Source of the DNA: Spongiibacteraceae bacterium
GTDB lineage: Bacteria > Pseudomonadota > Gammaproteobacteria > Pseudomonadales > Dasaniaceae
Length of the DNA: 64,000 bases
Assembly (NCBI GenBank): GCA_028280715.1
Contig: JANQLG010000011.1
Location: 40,491-104,490 of the forward strand
Direction: 5' to 3'
Part shown: positions 56,216 through 64,000 of the stretch, in pieces
Layout: each line of letters begins with the position of its first letter
Position numbering within the stretch: position 1 is the first letter of the stretch
Program-made: the position numbers and the translations under genes
Notes under the pieces: generated by a model
Databases searched by the model: none
What the model saw: the letters and a program-made list of their open reading frames with translations, nothing else
Told to the model about the DNA's origin: nothing

Positions 56216-58123
56216 ATGAGTTATCAAGTACTGGCGCGTAAATGGCGGCCTAAATCCTTCCGCGAAATGGTCGGGCAGGAGCATGTGCTCAAGGCATTAA
56301 TTAACGCGTTGGATCACAATCGGCTGCATCATGCCTATCTGTTTACCGGTACTCGGGGTGTGGGTAAAACCACTATCGCCCGTATTCTGGCTAAATGTCT
56401 AAATTGCGAGGTTGGTGTTAGTTCCGAACCCTGCGGCGAGTGCTCGGCTTGTGTTTCGATTAATGAGGGACGTTTTGTCGATCTGATAGAAGTTGATGCG
56501 GCATCTCGTACTAAAGTGGAAGACACACGAGAGCTATTGGAGAATGTTCAATATGCTCCAACTAACGGTCGTTATAAAGTGTACCTGATTGACGAAGTGC
56601 ACATGCTGTCTACTCACAGTTTCAATGCATTACTCAAAACGCTCGAAGAGCCGCCGCCTCATGTCAAATTTCTGCTGGCAACCACAGATCCGCAAAAATT
56701 ACCGGCGACAATTTTATCGCGTTGTTTGCAATTTAATCTGAAAAACATGAGTCCTGAGCGCATTGTTGATCATCTCAAAAGTGTGCTTGATCAGGAAATG
56801 GTTAACTTTGAAGAATCAGCACTGTGGCTGTTAGGCCGAGCAGCCGATGGCAGTATGCGTGATGCCATGAGTTTGACAGATCAGGCAATTGCCTTTGGTT
56901 CTGGCAAGTTAGTAGAAGCTGATGTGCGCAATATGCTTGGCAGCATCGACCAGTCGGCGGTGTATAACATTATTTGTGCACTGGTGGCGGCTGATGGTCA
57001 ATCTATGTTGCAGCGTGTACAGCAGCTGTCTGAACACGCACCTGACTATGCTGCAGTGTTAGAAGAATTACTGAACCTGTTACATCGAATCGCTATTGCT
57101 CAGGCAGTGCCAGAAGCAGTGGATAATAGTCAGGGTGATAAAGAGCAAGTTACGCAACTAGCCGCTCAGCTACCTGCTGAAGATGTGCAATTGTTTTATC
57201 AAATAGCGTTAAATGGCCGACGTGATCTGCCGTTGGCTCCTGACCCTCGTTCGGGTTTTGAGATGGTATTACTCAGGATGCTGGCTTTTAAACCTGAGGG
57301 TGTTATTGAATTACCGAGGGGGCAATTGATCAATAGTGCTCAAGTAGAACCTGCTGGACAACAACAAGCTAGTGCTGCTCCCGTTGGTGCCGAGGAGGCG
57401 CCAGTCCAGGTAAAAAAGCTTGAGGCTTCGGGTGCAGCACCGGCCCAGGTAGTAGCCAGCTCTACTGTGAAATCTGTTGAGGAAGTAGGTAAAGAGCAGG
57501 TAGAACAAAGGCAAGAGACAAAAGAAGAGCAAAGAGAAGAAGCCAAGCAGCAATCTGCTGCCGCCATTTCTCAGTTGAAGCAAAACATAGAAGCAGAAAT
57601 AGAAGCAGAAGTTGCGCCTGAAGTATCGCCGATTAATGATTCCCCCTTACAACTGAAATCAGAGTCAAAACAAAATAGCCTTGAAGAATCTATCTCGTTA
57701 AATGAGATGGATACTCAAAAAGGAACCCCGGCGCTTGCAGATGTCAATCCTGAAAACTGGAGTGCAATTTTTCCTCGTTTAAATTTTGGTGGAGTCGTCG
57801 GTAGTATTGCATCAAGAACGGTATTGGAGCGGATAGAGGGAGATATCTGGCATATGGCGTTGGATCAGGATCATGCGACGCTGTTTAACGATAGTTATCG
57901 TGATCGCATCGCTGAACACTTAACCGTGACCCTGAATTCACCAGTGCAGGTCAAGATGATAGTTAAAGCGATTAGTGTAGAAACACCTGCTGCATTAAAG
58001 AATAGGAAGCAGCAGGAAAAACTCGAGCAGGCGGTTGAAACCGTTCAGAATGATCCTAACGTACAAGTGTTGATCAACGAATTCGATGCTGTAGTGGATA
58101 CGGCTTCCATAAAACCGCTATAA
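56216..58123 (+). CDS. dnaX: DNA polymerase III tau subunit (and gamma by frameshift)
   Basis: 635 aa. P-loop GTRGVGKT (45-52), zinc Cys residues C61, C64, C73, C76 and C79, and the DEVH box (LIDEVHML) define the clamp-loader ATPase. Residues 370-510 are a low-complexity linker (Glu, Gln, Lys, Ala), and the C-terminus binds polymerase and helicase. Codons 399-401 hold a slippery A-AAA-AAG; a -1 shift meets TGA one codon later and would give a gamma of about 402 aa. It starts the dnaX-ybaB-recR operon. Confidence 0.96.
   Translation: MSYQVLARKWRPKSFREMVGQEHVLKALINALDHNRLHHAYLFTGTRGVGKTTIARILAKCLNCEVGVSSEPCGECSACVSINEGRFVDLIEVDAASRTKVEDTRELLENVQYAPTNGRYKVYLIDEVHMLSTHSFNALLKTLEEPPPHVKFLLATTDPQKLPATILSRCLQFNLKNMSPERIVDHLKSVLDQEMVNFEESALWLLGRAADGSMRDAMSLTDQAIAFGSGKLVEADVRNMLGSIDQSAVYNIICALVAADGQSMLQRVQQLSEHAPDYAAVLEELLNLLHRIAIAQAVPEAVDNSQGDKEQVTQLAAQLPAEDVQLFYQIALNGRRDLPLAPDPRSGFEMVLLRMLAFKPEGVIELPRGQLINSAQVEPAGQQQASAAPVGAEEAPVQVKKLEASGAAPAQVVASSTVKSVEEVGKEQVEQRQETKEEQREEAKQQSAAAISQLKQNIEAEIEAEVAPEVSPINDSPLQLKSESKQNSLEESISLNEMDTQKGTPALADVNPENWSAIFPRLNFGGVVGSIASRTVLERIEGDIWHMALDQDHATLFNDSYRDRIAEHLTVTLNSPVQVKMIVKAISVETPAALKNRKQQEKLEQAVETVQNDPNVQVLINEFDAVVDTASIKPL
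57393..57423 (+). promoter_or_regulatory. Programmed -1 frameshift signal in dnaX
   Basis: The heptamer AAAAAAG (57412-57418) is in the frame needed for tandem slippage (GTA AAA AAG). After a -1 shift the codons are GCT, TGA. A Shine-Dalgarno-like AGGAGG (57393-57398) lies 13 nt upstream, as at the E. coli dnaX site. A GC-rich stretch follows. Confidence 0.8.
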
Positions 58124-58221
58124 AGTACAGTTAAGAAAAAAGAGAGCTGCTATTTAAAGAAGGTGGATAAGAAAACCACTATGAAGTCACTGAAAAATTA
58201 TTAGTTAATCACAGGTGTAGT

Positions 58222-58536
58222 ATGAAAATTAATGACTTGATGAAGCAGGCGCAGCAGATGCAAGAGCAAATGCAAAAAGCGCAACAGGAACTGGCCAATA
58301 AAGAAGTAACCGGTGAATCGGGTGCCGGCATGGTGCAAGTTGTCATGACTGGCCGCCACGATGTGCGTCGGGTGACTATTGATTCCAGCTTAATGACTGA
58401 AGATAAAGAAATGCTGGAAGATTTACTTGCTGCTGCCGTTAACGATGCAGTAAGAAAGGTCGAAGAGAGTAATAAGGAAGCCATGACCAGCCTAACCGGT
58501 GGTATGGATCTGTCCAATTTTAAAATGCCTTTTTAA
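58222..58536 (+). CDS. ybaB: Nucleoid-associated protein YbaB/EbfC
   Basis: 104 aa. An N-terminal coiled coil ([20 protein letters not shown]) precedes the small beta core with [18 protein letters not shown] and ends [12 protein letters not shown]. It binds DNA as a dimer. It lies between dnaX and recR, the standard order. Confidence 0.95.
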   Translation: MKINDLMKQAQQMQEQMQKAQQELANKEVTGESGAGMVQVVMTGRHDVRRVTIDSSLMTEDKEMLEDLLAAAVNDAVRKVEESNKEAMTSLTGGMDLSNFKMPF

Positions 58537-58571
58537 TCGGGAAGCCATTTTTTCAAACGGAAATCAGCTTA

Positions 58572-59171
58572 ATGGCATTTAGCCCTTTAATCGATCAGTT
58601 AGTGGATGCACTGCGATGTTTACCTGGTGTTGGTCCAAAATCTGCGCAGCGTATGGCTTTTCATTTGTTGGAACGTAACCGCGAAGGTGGTGAACACTTG
58701 TCGCAGGCACTGGCACAGGCGATGCAGCATGTTGGCCGTTGTAAAAGCTGCCGTACACTCACGGAGGAGCCTGTTTGTTCAATTTGTTCTGACAATAAAC
58801 GAGATCATGCATTAATGTGCATCGTTGAAACGCCAGCAGATGTATTGGCCTTCGAACAGTCCGGTAGTTACCGTGGTTTGTACTTTGTATTGATGGGGCA
58901 TTTATCACCGATTGATGGCATTGGGCCTGCGGAAATCGGAGTCAGTGATTTGCTCGATAAAGTCAAAGAGGGCGAAGTAAAAGAAGTGATTTTAGCGACT
59001 AATCCGACGGTAGAAGGTGAAGCCACAGCCTATTATATTACTGAACAGGTAAAGTCCCTCGGCGTTAAAGTGTCACGTATCGCGCACGGTGTGCCTTTAG
59101 GTGGCGAACTTGAATATGTCGACGTAGGTACTTTGGCACATGCAATCAGCGGTCGACAGGCTGTTGATTAA
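58572..59171 (+). CDS. recR: Recombination mediator RecR
   Basis: 199 aa. A helix-hairpin-helix ([18 protein letters not shown]), a four-Cys zinc finger (CKSCRTL, CSIC), a Toprim domain ([14 protein letters not shown]) and the [12 protein letters not shown] segment match RecR. It works with RecF and RecO to load RecA. It is 35 bp after ybaB. Confidence 0.96.
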   Translation: MAFSPLIDQLVDALRCLPGVGPKSAQRMAFHLLERNREGGEHLSQALAQAMQHVGRCKSCRTLTEEPVCSICSDNKRDHALMCIVETPADVLAFEQSGSYRGLYFVLMGHLSPIDGIGPAEIGVSDLLDKVKEGEVKEVILATNPTVEGEATAYYITEQVKSLGVKVSRIAHGVPLGGELEYVDVGTLAHAISGRQAVD

Positions 59172-59192
59172 CATCGGCTGTTGCAAGGCTTT

Positions 59193-60329
59193 ATGAATTT
59201 ACCGCAAATAGATCATCCCGTTTACATTGATAACAATGACATGTTGGCACAATGTTGTCAGCAATGGTCGTCATTGGGTGTTGTAGCATTAGATACCGAG
59301 TTTATTCGTACAGATACCTTTTATCCCATCGGTGCATTAATACAAGTATCAGATGGCGAGCAATGCTTTCTTATCGATCCATTGAGTATCGATCAATTTC
59401 AACCCTTTATCGATATTCTCATTAATGAATCTATCGTCAAAGTACTACATGCCTGTGGTGAAGATCTGGAAGTTTTTGAGCGCCTGTTTTCCATTTTGCC
59501 CAAACCTGTTTTCGATACCCAAATAGCTGCAGCAATGGATGGATACGGTTTCAGTTTAGGTTATCAACGATTAACAGAAGTAATTCTTAATATTCATGTA
59601 CCGAAGGGGGAGACACGCTCCAATTGGTTACAGCGACCATTGAGTGATTCGCAAATTCACTATGCAGCTGTTGATGTTGCTTATCTTCATGAATTGTATG
59701 AATGCTTACATAAATCATTACAGCAAAAGGGACGGTTAGAGTGGTTGCAGGAAGAATGCATAGAGTTAATCGACAGCTATTTCACTAATCGAGACATTGA
59801 TAATTATTATGTAAAAGTTAAATCAGCATGGAAATTAAATTCAAGAGAGCTAGCCACTTTGCAACAGTTAATTGCATGGCGTGAAAATTTAGCGAGAGAA
59901 AAGGACAAGCCTCGTGGACGAATATTAAAAGATCGCAGCTGTTTCGAAATTAGTCGCTTGCAGCCAGCTACTATAGATGCATTAGCGAGAATTGAAGATG
60001 TTAGCTTTAAAATAGCCAAACAATATGGCGAAAAAATATTTTCAATATATGAAAAAGTTGCGATGCTGACTGAAGATGAGTTGCCGCAAAGGCTGCCACC
60101 TCCTTTATCTCCGCAGCTAAGAACGATGATGAAGTTGTTAAAAGCCTGTACCCGTAAGCAAGCTAATGAGTTGTCAGTTGCAGAAGAGATGTTAGTTAAA
60201 AAACGTGATTATGAAGCCTTGGTTCGATCTGGTCTAAAAGGCGAATATCGGTTACCAGGTTCATTGCTGGGCTGGCGTCAACCAATCATTGGCGATGCCT
60301 TGTTGGCCATAGCTAAACAATCGAATTGA
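59193..60329 (+). CDS. rnd: Ribonuclease D
   Basis: 378 aa from ATG 59193; a TTG four codons earlier also opens the frame. DEDDy exonuclease motifs: [18 protein letters not shown] and [12 protein letters not shown]. An HRDC domain follows ([20 protein letters not shown]). It trims tRNA and small RNA 3' ends. Next come ycgL and ycgN, as in Pseudomonas. Confidence 0.95.
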   Translation: MNLPQIDHPVYIDNNDMLAQCCQQWSSLGVVALDTEFIRTDTFYPIGALIQVSDGEQCFLIDPLSIDQFQPFIDILINESIVKVLHACGEDLEVFERLFSILPKPVFDTQIAAAMDGYGFSLGYQRLTEVILNIHVPKGETRSNWLQRPLSDSQIHYAAVDVAYLHELYECLHKSLQQKGRLEWLQEECIELIDSYFTNRDIDNYYVKVKSAWKLNSRELATLQQLIAWRENLAREKDKPRGRILKDRSCFEISRLQPATIDALARIEDVSFKIAKQYGEKIFSIYEKVAMLTEDELPQRLPPPLSPQLRTMMKLLKACTRKQANELSVAEEMLVKKRDYEALVRSGLKGEYRLPGSLLGWRQPIIGDALLAIAKQSN

Positions 60330-60339
60330 AACAATATTT

Positions 60340-60624
60340 ATGAAAAAGATCTGCACTATTTACCGTAGCTCCAAAAAAGAGGGCATGTATCTTTATGTTG
60401 ATAAAGCTGAGGATTTATCCAAAGTGCCTGAGGCCTTACTACAAAAATTTGGCAAGCCAGAACAGGCTATGACTTTGGTTTTGCATCCTGAACGAAAGCT
60501 TGCCAGGGTTGATGTTGAAAAGGTGTTGGAGGAGTTAGAAGAAAACGGCTTCTTCCTACAAATGCCGCCACAAATATCTGATTCTGACATGGTGGCTATC
60601 CGCGAAAAAAATACCAAGATGTAA
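60340..60624 (+). CDS. ycgL: YcgL-domain protein
   Basis: 94 aa. [16 protein letters not shown] at the start and [19 protein letters not shown] near the end are the YcgL signatures. The biochemical role is unknown. It starts 10 bp after rnd and ends 1 bp before ycgN, so the three form one operon. Confidence 0.93.
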   Translation: MKKICTIYRSSKKEGMYLYVDKAEDLSKVPEALLQKFGKPEQAMTLVLHPERKLARVDVEKVLEELEENGFFLQMPPQISDSDMVAIREKNTKM

Positions 60625-60625
60625 C

Positions 60626-61069
60626 ATGTCCCCAACGCAGCCCTTTTGGGAAACAAAAAAATTGCACGAAATGACTCGCGAGGAGTGGGAGTCATTATGT
60701 GATGGTTGTGCCAAATGCTGTTTACATAAGCTGGAAGACGAAGATACTGCTGAGGTTTATTATACCAAGGTAGTTTGTCGTTATATGGATGAAAATTGCC
60801 GATGTACTGAATATCAGAGAAGAAATCAGTTGGTTCCCAATTGCGTTTGGTTAAAGCCAGAAGATGTTGATCATTTTCATTGGTTGCCATCAACATGTGC
60901 TTACCGATTAATTGCAGAAGGGAAAAAATTGGAGTGGTGGCACCCTCTGGTTTCTGGTAATTCTAATACAATACATAAAGCAGGTATTTCGATTAAAGGT
61001 CGCGCATTAAGTGAAGAATATGTCCATCCTGATGGTATGGAGGAGCATATTATTCATTGGGTTGAATAA
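60626..61069 (+). CDS. ycgN: YcgN-family cysteine-cluster protein
   Basis: 147 aa. FWETKKLHEMTREEWESLCD, GCAKCCLHKLEDEDT, CRYMDENCRCTEY and RNQLVPNCVWL show the UPF0260 (YcgN) Cys pattern, suited to binding a metal or Fe-S cluster. Function unknown. It is coupled to ycgL. Confidence 0.93.
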   Translation: MSPTQPFWETKKLHEMTREEWESLCDGCAKCCLHKLEDEDTAEVYYTKVVCRYMDENCRCTEYQRRNQLVPNCVWLKPEDVDHFHWLPSTCAYRLIAEGKKLEWWHPLVSGNSNTIHKAGISIKGRALSEEYVHPDGMEEHIIHWVE

Positions 61070-61227
61070 CCTTGTGTTACGAAAAGAGGTGAGTTCTATT
61101 ATCAATAGGTTTAATCTGTAATCTTTTGGCTTTATTCATTGGAAAACGACATAATTAAATACAAGACGACCCTTATGTTCAGGAAAAAATTAGAACCAAA
61201 ATTGGCATGATGTTGAGAGGAAAAAAG

Positions 61228-61548
61228 ATGTTAATCAGTAATATTGAGTTGGTACCCGGCAAACGTGTAACCAAACATCTTGGCTTGGTGCAGGGAAGTA
61301 CTGTGCGTGCAAAGCATGTTGGTAAAGATATTTTTGCCAGCATCAAAAATATTTTTGGTGGCGAGTTAAGTAGCTATACAAATTTGTTACAAGAATCGCG
61401 TGAAGAAGCTATTGAGCGAATGATGGAGCAGGCTGAGGCGATAGGTGCTAATGGTGTGATTAATGTGCGTTTTGCTACTTCCGCCATTGCCGCCGGCGCA
61501 TCGGAAATTTTGGCCTATGGCACAGCCGTAGTGCTAGAGGATCGATAA
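61228..61548 (+). CDS. ybjQ: YbjQ-family protein
   Basis: 106 aa from ATG 61228 (AGAGGA upstream); the earlier ATGs at 61207 and 61210 lack a site. The core shows GKRVTKHLGLVQGSTVRAKH, IKNIFGGELSSYTNLL and AIGANGVINVRFATS, typical of YbjQ (UPF0145), a pentameric fold of unknown role. Its last base overlaps the start of the next gene, which encodes a second YbjQ domain. Confidence 0.92.
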   Translation: MLISNIELVPGKRVTKHLGLVQGSTVRAKHVGKDIFASIKNIFGGELSSYTNLLQESREEAIERMMEQAEAIGANGVINVRFATSAIAAGASEILAYGTAVVLEDR

Positions 61549-62009
61549 TGGACGCGCTGATACAAATACTGATTTTTGTACTGTTATTGGGGCTGGGCTA
61601 TTTCTTTGGGCGTCGTGCAGAACGTAAACACTATGACAGTATCAGAAAGCATGAGGATGAATTACGTCATGTTGTAGTGTCCTCAGAGCGTACTCCAGAC
61701 CGAGAAGCACTAGGGCATGATTTTGACCTAGTCGCTGGTAGTGTAGTGATTTCTGTGGATTATTTTAAGACCGTTGCTGCCGGGCTACGTTCTTTGTTTG
61801 GTGGACGCGTGAGGGCCTATGAATCTTTATTGGATAGAGCAAGGCGTGAAGCTGTGCTGCGTATGCAACACCAGGCTCAAGCATTGGGCTCAGAATTAAT
61901 AATTAATACAAAGTTTGAAACCAGTCGTATTTCTGGCAATGCCGGGCAGGGCATTGGTTCTATTGAAGTATTGGCCTATGGCACAGCATTGATTGCATCA
62001 TCTAAGTAA
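61548..62009 (+). CDS. Membrane-anchored YbjQ-like protein
   Basis: 153 aa. An N-terminal membrane helix (IQILIFVLLLGLGYFFG, 5-21) and a charged linker lead to a YbjQ domain (SVVISVDYFKTVAAGLRSLF, LGSELIINTKFETS). The pairing of a soluble and an anchored YbjQ, overlapping by 1 nt, suggests a mixed complex at the inner membrane. This is inference. Confidence 0.85.
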   Translation: MDALIQILIFVLLLGLGYFFGRRAERKHYDSIRKHEDELRHVVVSSERTPDREALGHDFDLVAGSVVISVDYFKTVAAGLRSLFGGRVRAYESLLDRARREAVLRMQHQAQALGSELIINTKFETSRISGNAGQGIGSIEVLAYGTALIASSK

Positions 62010-62040
62010 TCAAGCTCATTTTTAACCGGAATGGTTAGCA

Positions 62041-62892
62041 ATGAATCGCGTTAAACAGAATCCCAAGATTCCTGAAAATATTAATGCCTCAGCTGAGAAT
62101 CCGTTATCAGAATTTGCACTGATGTTAGCGGGTGTTATTGTCGCTATTGTGATTTTTGTCGTGATAATCAGTTTTAGTATTGGGCTGTTGGCGCCATTGG
62201 CTCCTTTTAGTTGGGAGCAACGCATAACTGAGTTGTACTCTCAATCTATTGACACTGGTGAGATTGAGTCAGCTGAATTCAAAGCGGCAGAACAGGCGTT
62301 AATTGAATTGGGTAATGAAGTGAGCCAGTCGATTGACTACCCCGAGGATATGGTTTTTCATTTTCATCTGATGGAGGAATCTACGCCTAATGCCTTTGCT
62401 ACTTTAGGTGGCCACATATTCGTCACAACCGGTTTATTGCGCTATACCTCGACAGAAAATGCGCTGGCTATGGTACTGGCGCATGAGATGGGGCATATCA
62501 AATACCGGCATCCCATCCAGGCTTTGGGGCGTGGTGTATTGTTTCAATTGATGGCGGTATTGATCACTGGTAATCAGGGATCAACGGCTGTGCAAAGTTT
62601 ACTGTCGCAGGCGGGCATGTTAACGCTACTCAGTTTTAATCGCGACATGGAACGAGAGGCTGATGCTGAAGCGGTTTCAGCGCTGCTCAAACGTTATGGC
62701 CATTTGGCCGGTAGTGATGAATTTTTTAGTCGTATGTTAGCAGAGCAGGGCAGTACGGAGTGGTTGGAAATGTTCCAAACTCATCCTGACGTTGAAACCC
62801 GTTTAACTGAAATACAGCAACAAATGGACAGTGTCGAGACTCAGTCAGTTACGATTCCGCTGGATGTTCGGCTATCGGCTTTGATAGATTAA
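62041..62892 (+). CDS. M48-family membrane metallopeptidase
   Basis: 283 aa. A membrane helix (about 27-55), the zinc motif HEMGHIKYRHP (HExxH at about 147) and the third ligand in EREADAEAV define an M48 peptidase of the BepA/LoiP/HtpX broad group. No lipobox or signal peptidase site is evident, so the catalytic part probably faces the periplasm from an inner-membrane anchor. It follows the two YbjQ genes at 31 bp, forming a three-gene unit. Confidence 0.9.
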   Translation: MNRVKQNPKIPENINASAENPLSEFALMLAGVIVAIVIFVVIISFSIGLLAPLAPFSWEQRITELYSQSIDTGEIESAEFKAAEQALIELGNEVSQSIDYPEDMVFHFHLMEESTPNAFATLGGHIFVTTGLLRYTSTENALAMVLAHEMGHIKYRHPIQALGRGVLFQLMAVLITGNQGSTAVQSLLSQAGMLTLLSFNRDMEREADAEAVSALLKRYGHLAGSDEFFSRMLAEQGSTEWLEMFQTHPDVETRLTEIQQQMDSVETQSVTIPLDVRLSALID

Positions 62893-62916
62893 AAATAATT
62901 GAAAGCGTAGCTGTTA

Positions 62917-62941
62917 GTGTTTTAAGCAGCAGTTAAAACAC
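62917..62941. repeat. Inverted repeat after the M48 gene
   Basis: GTGTTTTAA and TTAAAACAC form perfect 9-bp arms around GCAGCAG. No T-run follows, so a terminator is doubtful. Confidence 0.4.
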
Positions 62942-63054
62942 CGTAGATCCAGTAGAGCACAGGTTGCGTATTTTAGTTGTCTTGATCAAAGAATATTAAA
63001 AATAAAGAGTTACAGCGTTTAAATTAACCTCTAATAAAAATCGACTGATTTATT

Positions 63055-64000
63055 ATGCTGAATACGTTTTTTTATAGTTTTTTATTTTTTTACGCGTTAA
63101 TTTTTTCAGCTTTTTCTATGGCTCAAATGCCTGCGGCTGGTTTGGTCGATCATCCCGGTCGAAAGGTTTATGAGAGTTATTGTGCGCATTGCCATGGAAA
63201 CCCGCAGTCGCCTAAAGCACATACGTTGGATGTATTGCGTAAGATGAATGCCAATGCATTACAGTTTGCACTGACTGAAGGTGTGATGTCCGCTCAAGGT
63301 GGTCAGCTGACGCAACAGCAGCGAGAATCGGTAGTTAGTTATTTAGCTGCTGAAGACAGTTCGGATGCCTGGATTGCCAAGATGATGTGTGCAGCGGACA
63401 GACGACATGTTGAACTCAATAAGGGTAAATCGTTAACGCGCGTCGCTGTAGATGAAAATAACTCGCGTCATATGACAGCTGAAGCAGCGGGATTAACCAC
63501 TGCTGATATGGCAAATCTTGAACTAGCCTGGGTTGTGGCTTTCCCTAATACGGCCGTGCTTAGGTCGGCTCCGGTAATTATTGATTCAGCTATTTTCTAT
63601 GCAGCTGTTGATGAACAAAAACTCTTTGCGCTAGACACCGATACTGGTTGTGTAAAGTGGGTTTATCACTCTCCAACAAAACTACGTAGTTCTTTAGCCT
63701 ATGGCGAATTGGATGGCGTAGGTCTATTAGTGCTTGGCGATAATGCCGGTTTTGTACATGCAGTGAATGCAATAACAGGCAAAGCGTTATGGGTTAAGAG
63801 TGGGCAGGCTTCAAACAATTACGGGCAATTGACTGGGTCGCCGGTATTTCATGCTGACAAAATTATCGTGCCGATCTCTGGCTCCGGGGCAAATGCGGCA
63901 GCTAATCCTCAATATGAGTGCTGCGAAAACCACGGCGCTGTGGTGGCTTTGAATGCAAGTAACGGTGAAAAAATTTGGGAATACCATACGATGCCAGTAG
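63055..64000 (+). CDS. Cytochrome c / PQQ-type beta-propeller protein (cut by window edge)
   Basis: 315 codons from ATG 63055 are open to the right edge. A signal peptide (about 1-23) leads to a c-type haem site CAHCH (about 46-50) in a small cytochrome domain, then to quinoprotein propeller blades (LFALDTDTGCVKWVY, FVHAVNAITGKALW, GAVVALNASNGEKIWEY). A vicinal Cys pair (YECCENHG) occurs where quinoprotein alcohol dehydrogenases carry theirs. This resembles polyvinyl-alcohol-dehydrogenase-like fusions. The metal and PQQ residues further on are not visible, so the substrate is open. Confidence 0.85.
   Translation, partial: MLNTFFYSFLFFYALIFSAFSMAQMPAAGLVDHPGRKVYESYCAHCHGNPQSPKAHTLDVLRKMNANALQFALTEGVMSAQGGQLTQQQRESVVSYLAAEDSSDAWIAKMMCAADRRHVELNKGKSLTRVAVDENNSRHMTAEAAGLTTADMANLELAWVVAFPNTAVLRSAPVIIDSAIFYAAVDEQKLFALDTDTGCVKWVYHSPTKLRSSLAYGELDGVGLLVLGDNAGFVHAVNAITGKALWVKSGQASNNYGQLTGSPVFHADKIIVPISGSGANAAANPQYECCENHGAVVALNASNGEKIWEYHTMPV

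Overview
The window is a gammaproteobacterial chromosome segment, most likely from a marine, Cellvibrionales/Spongiibacterales-like heterotroph. That placement is inferred from gene content and synteny, not from a database search. It carries the conserved Gly-Cys-Leu tRNA operon, the rluE-nudJ-mnmA-hflD-purB block next to icd, the cspD/clpS-clpA pair, and ffs-dnaX-ybaB-recR. Almost all of it is ordinary core genome. The exception is one island of about 14.5 kb in a tRNA-Ser gene, plus the edge of a second island at the far left.

Layout. 1-402: start of a P4-type integrase downstream of tRNA-Leu, the edge of an island that continues to the left. 403-952: tRNA operon (Gly, Cys, Leu, minus strand) with a decayed extra tRNA-Cys copy, a promoter and a terminator. 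1084-14006: unknown genes and signalling genes (a receiver protein with a degenerate GGDEF domain, a HAMP-PAS-GGDEF-EAL protein), the GTPase YlqF, a patatin, a Rieske protein, and a secretin-domain/GNAT pair. 13987-19594: roxA, purB, hflD, mnmA, nudJ and rluE. 19782-23381: two unrelated NADP isocitrate dehydrogenases in tandem. 23459-26625: cspD, clpS, clpA. 28189-37173: a propionyl-CoA to succinyl-CoA cluster (carboxyltransferase, biotin carboxylase/BCCP, epimerase, B12 mutase, MeaB) with a TetR regulator.

37467-51984: the island. The intact tRNA-Ser(GGA) and a P4-type integrase lie at its right end. A decayed 3' fragment of the same tRNA, followed by the original terminator, lies at its left end. 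A 24-nt iteron pair is repeated just inside both ends, which supports these boundaries. The cargo is a PD-(D/E)xK-like protein, an HNH nuclease with a Gly-rich membrane tail, a YegP homologue, a DUF2188 protein, and a compact defence operon. That operon consists of a BrxR/CapW-type WYL regulator, a UvrD helicase fused to an Fe-S RecB-type nuclease, a type III-like Mod and a type III-like Res. A second integrase module and an AlpA regulator follow; the AlpA ribosome-binding site lies in a 20-bp perfect hairpin.

52271-64000: core genome again: an MBL hydrolase, a TetR regulator, a Deg-type protease, a lipoprotein, 4.5S RNA, dnaX (with a clear programmed -1 frameshift signal), ybaB, recR, rnd, ycgL, ycgN, two YbjQ proteins with an M48 protease, and the start of a cytochrome c-quinoprotein fusion cut by the window edge. 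The most interesting material is the four-gene defence operon and its island, followed by the AlpA hairpin, the tRNA-associated hairpin repeats and the dnaX frameshift site.
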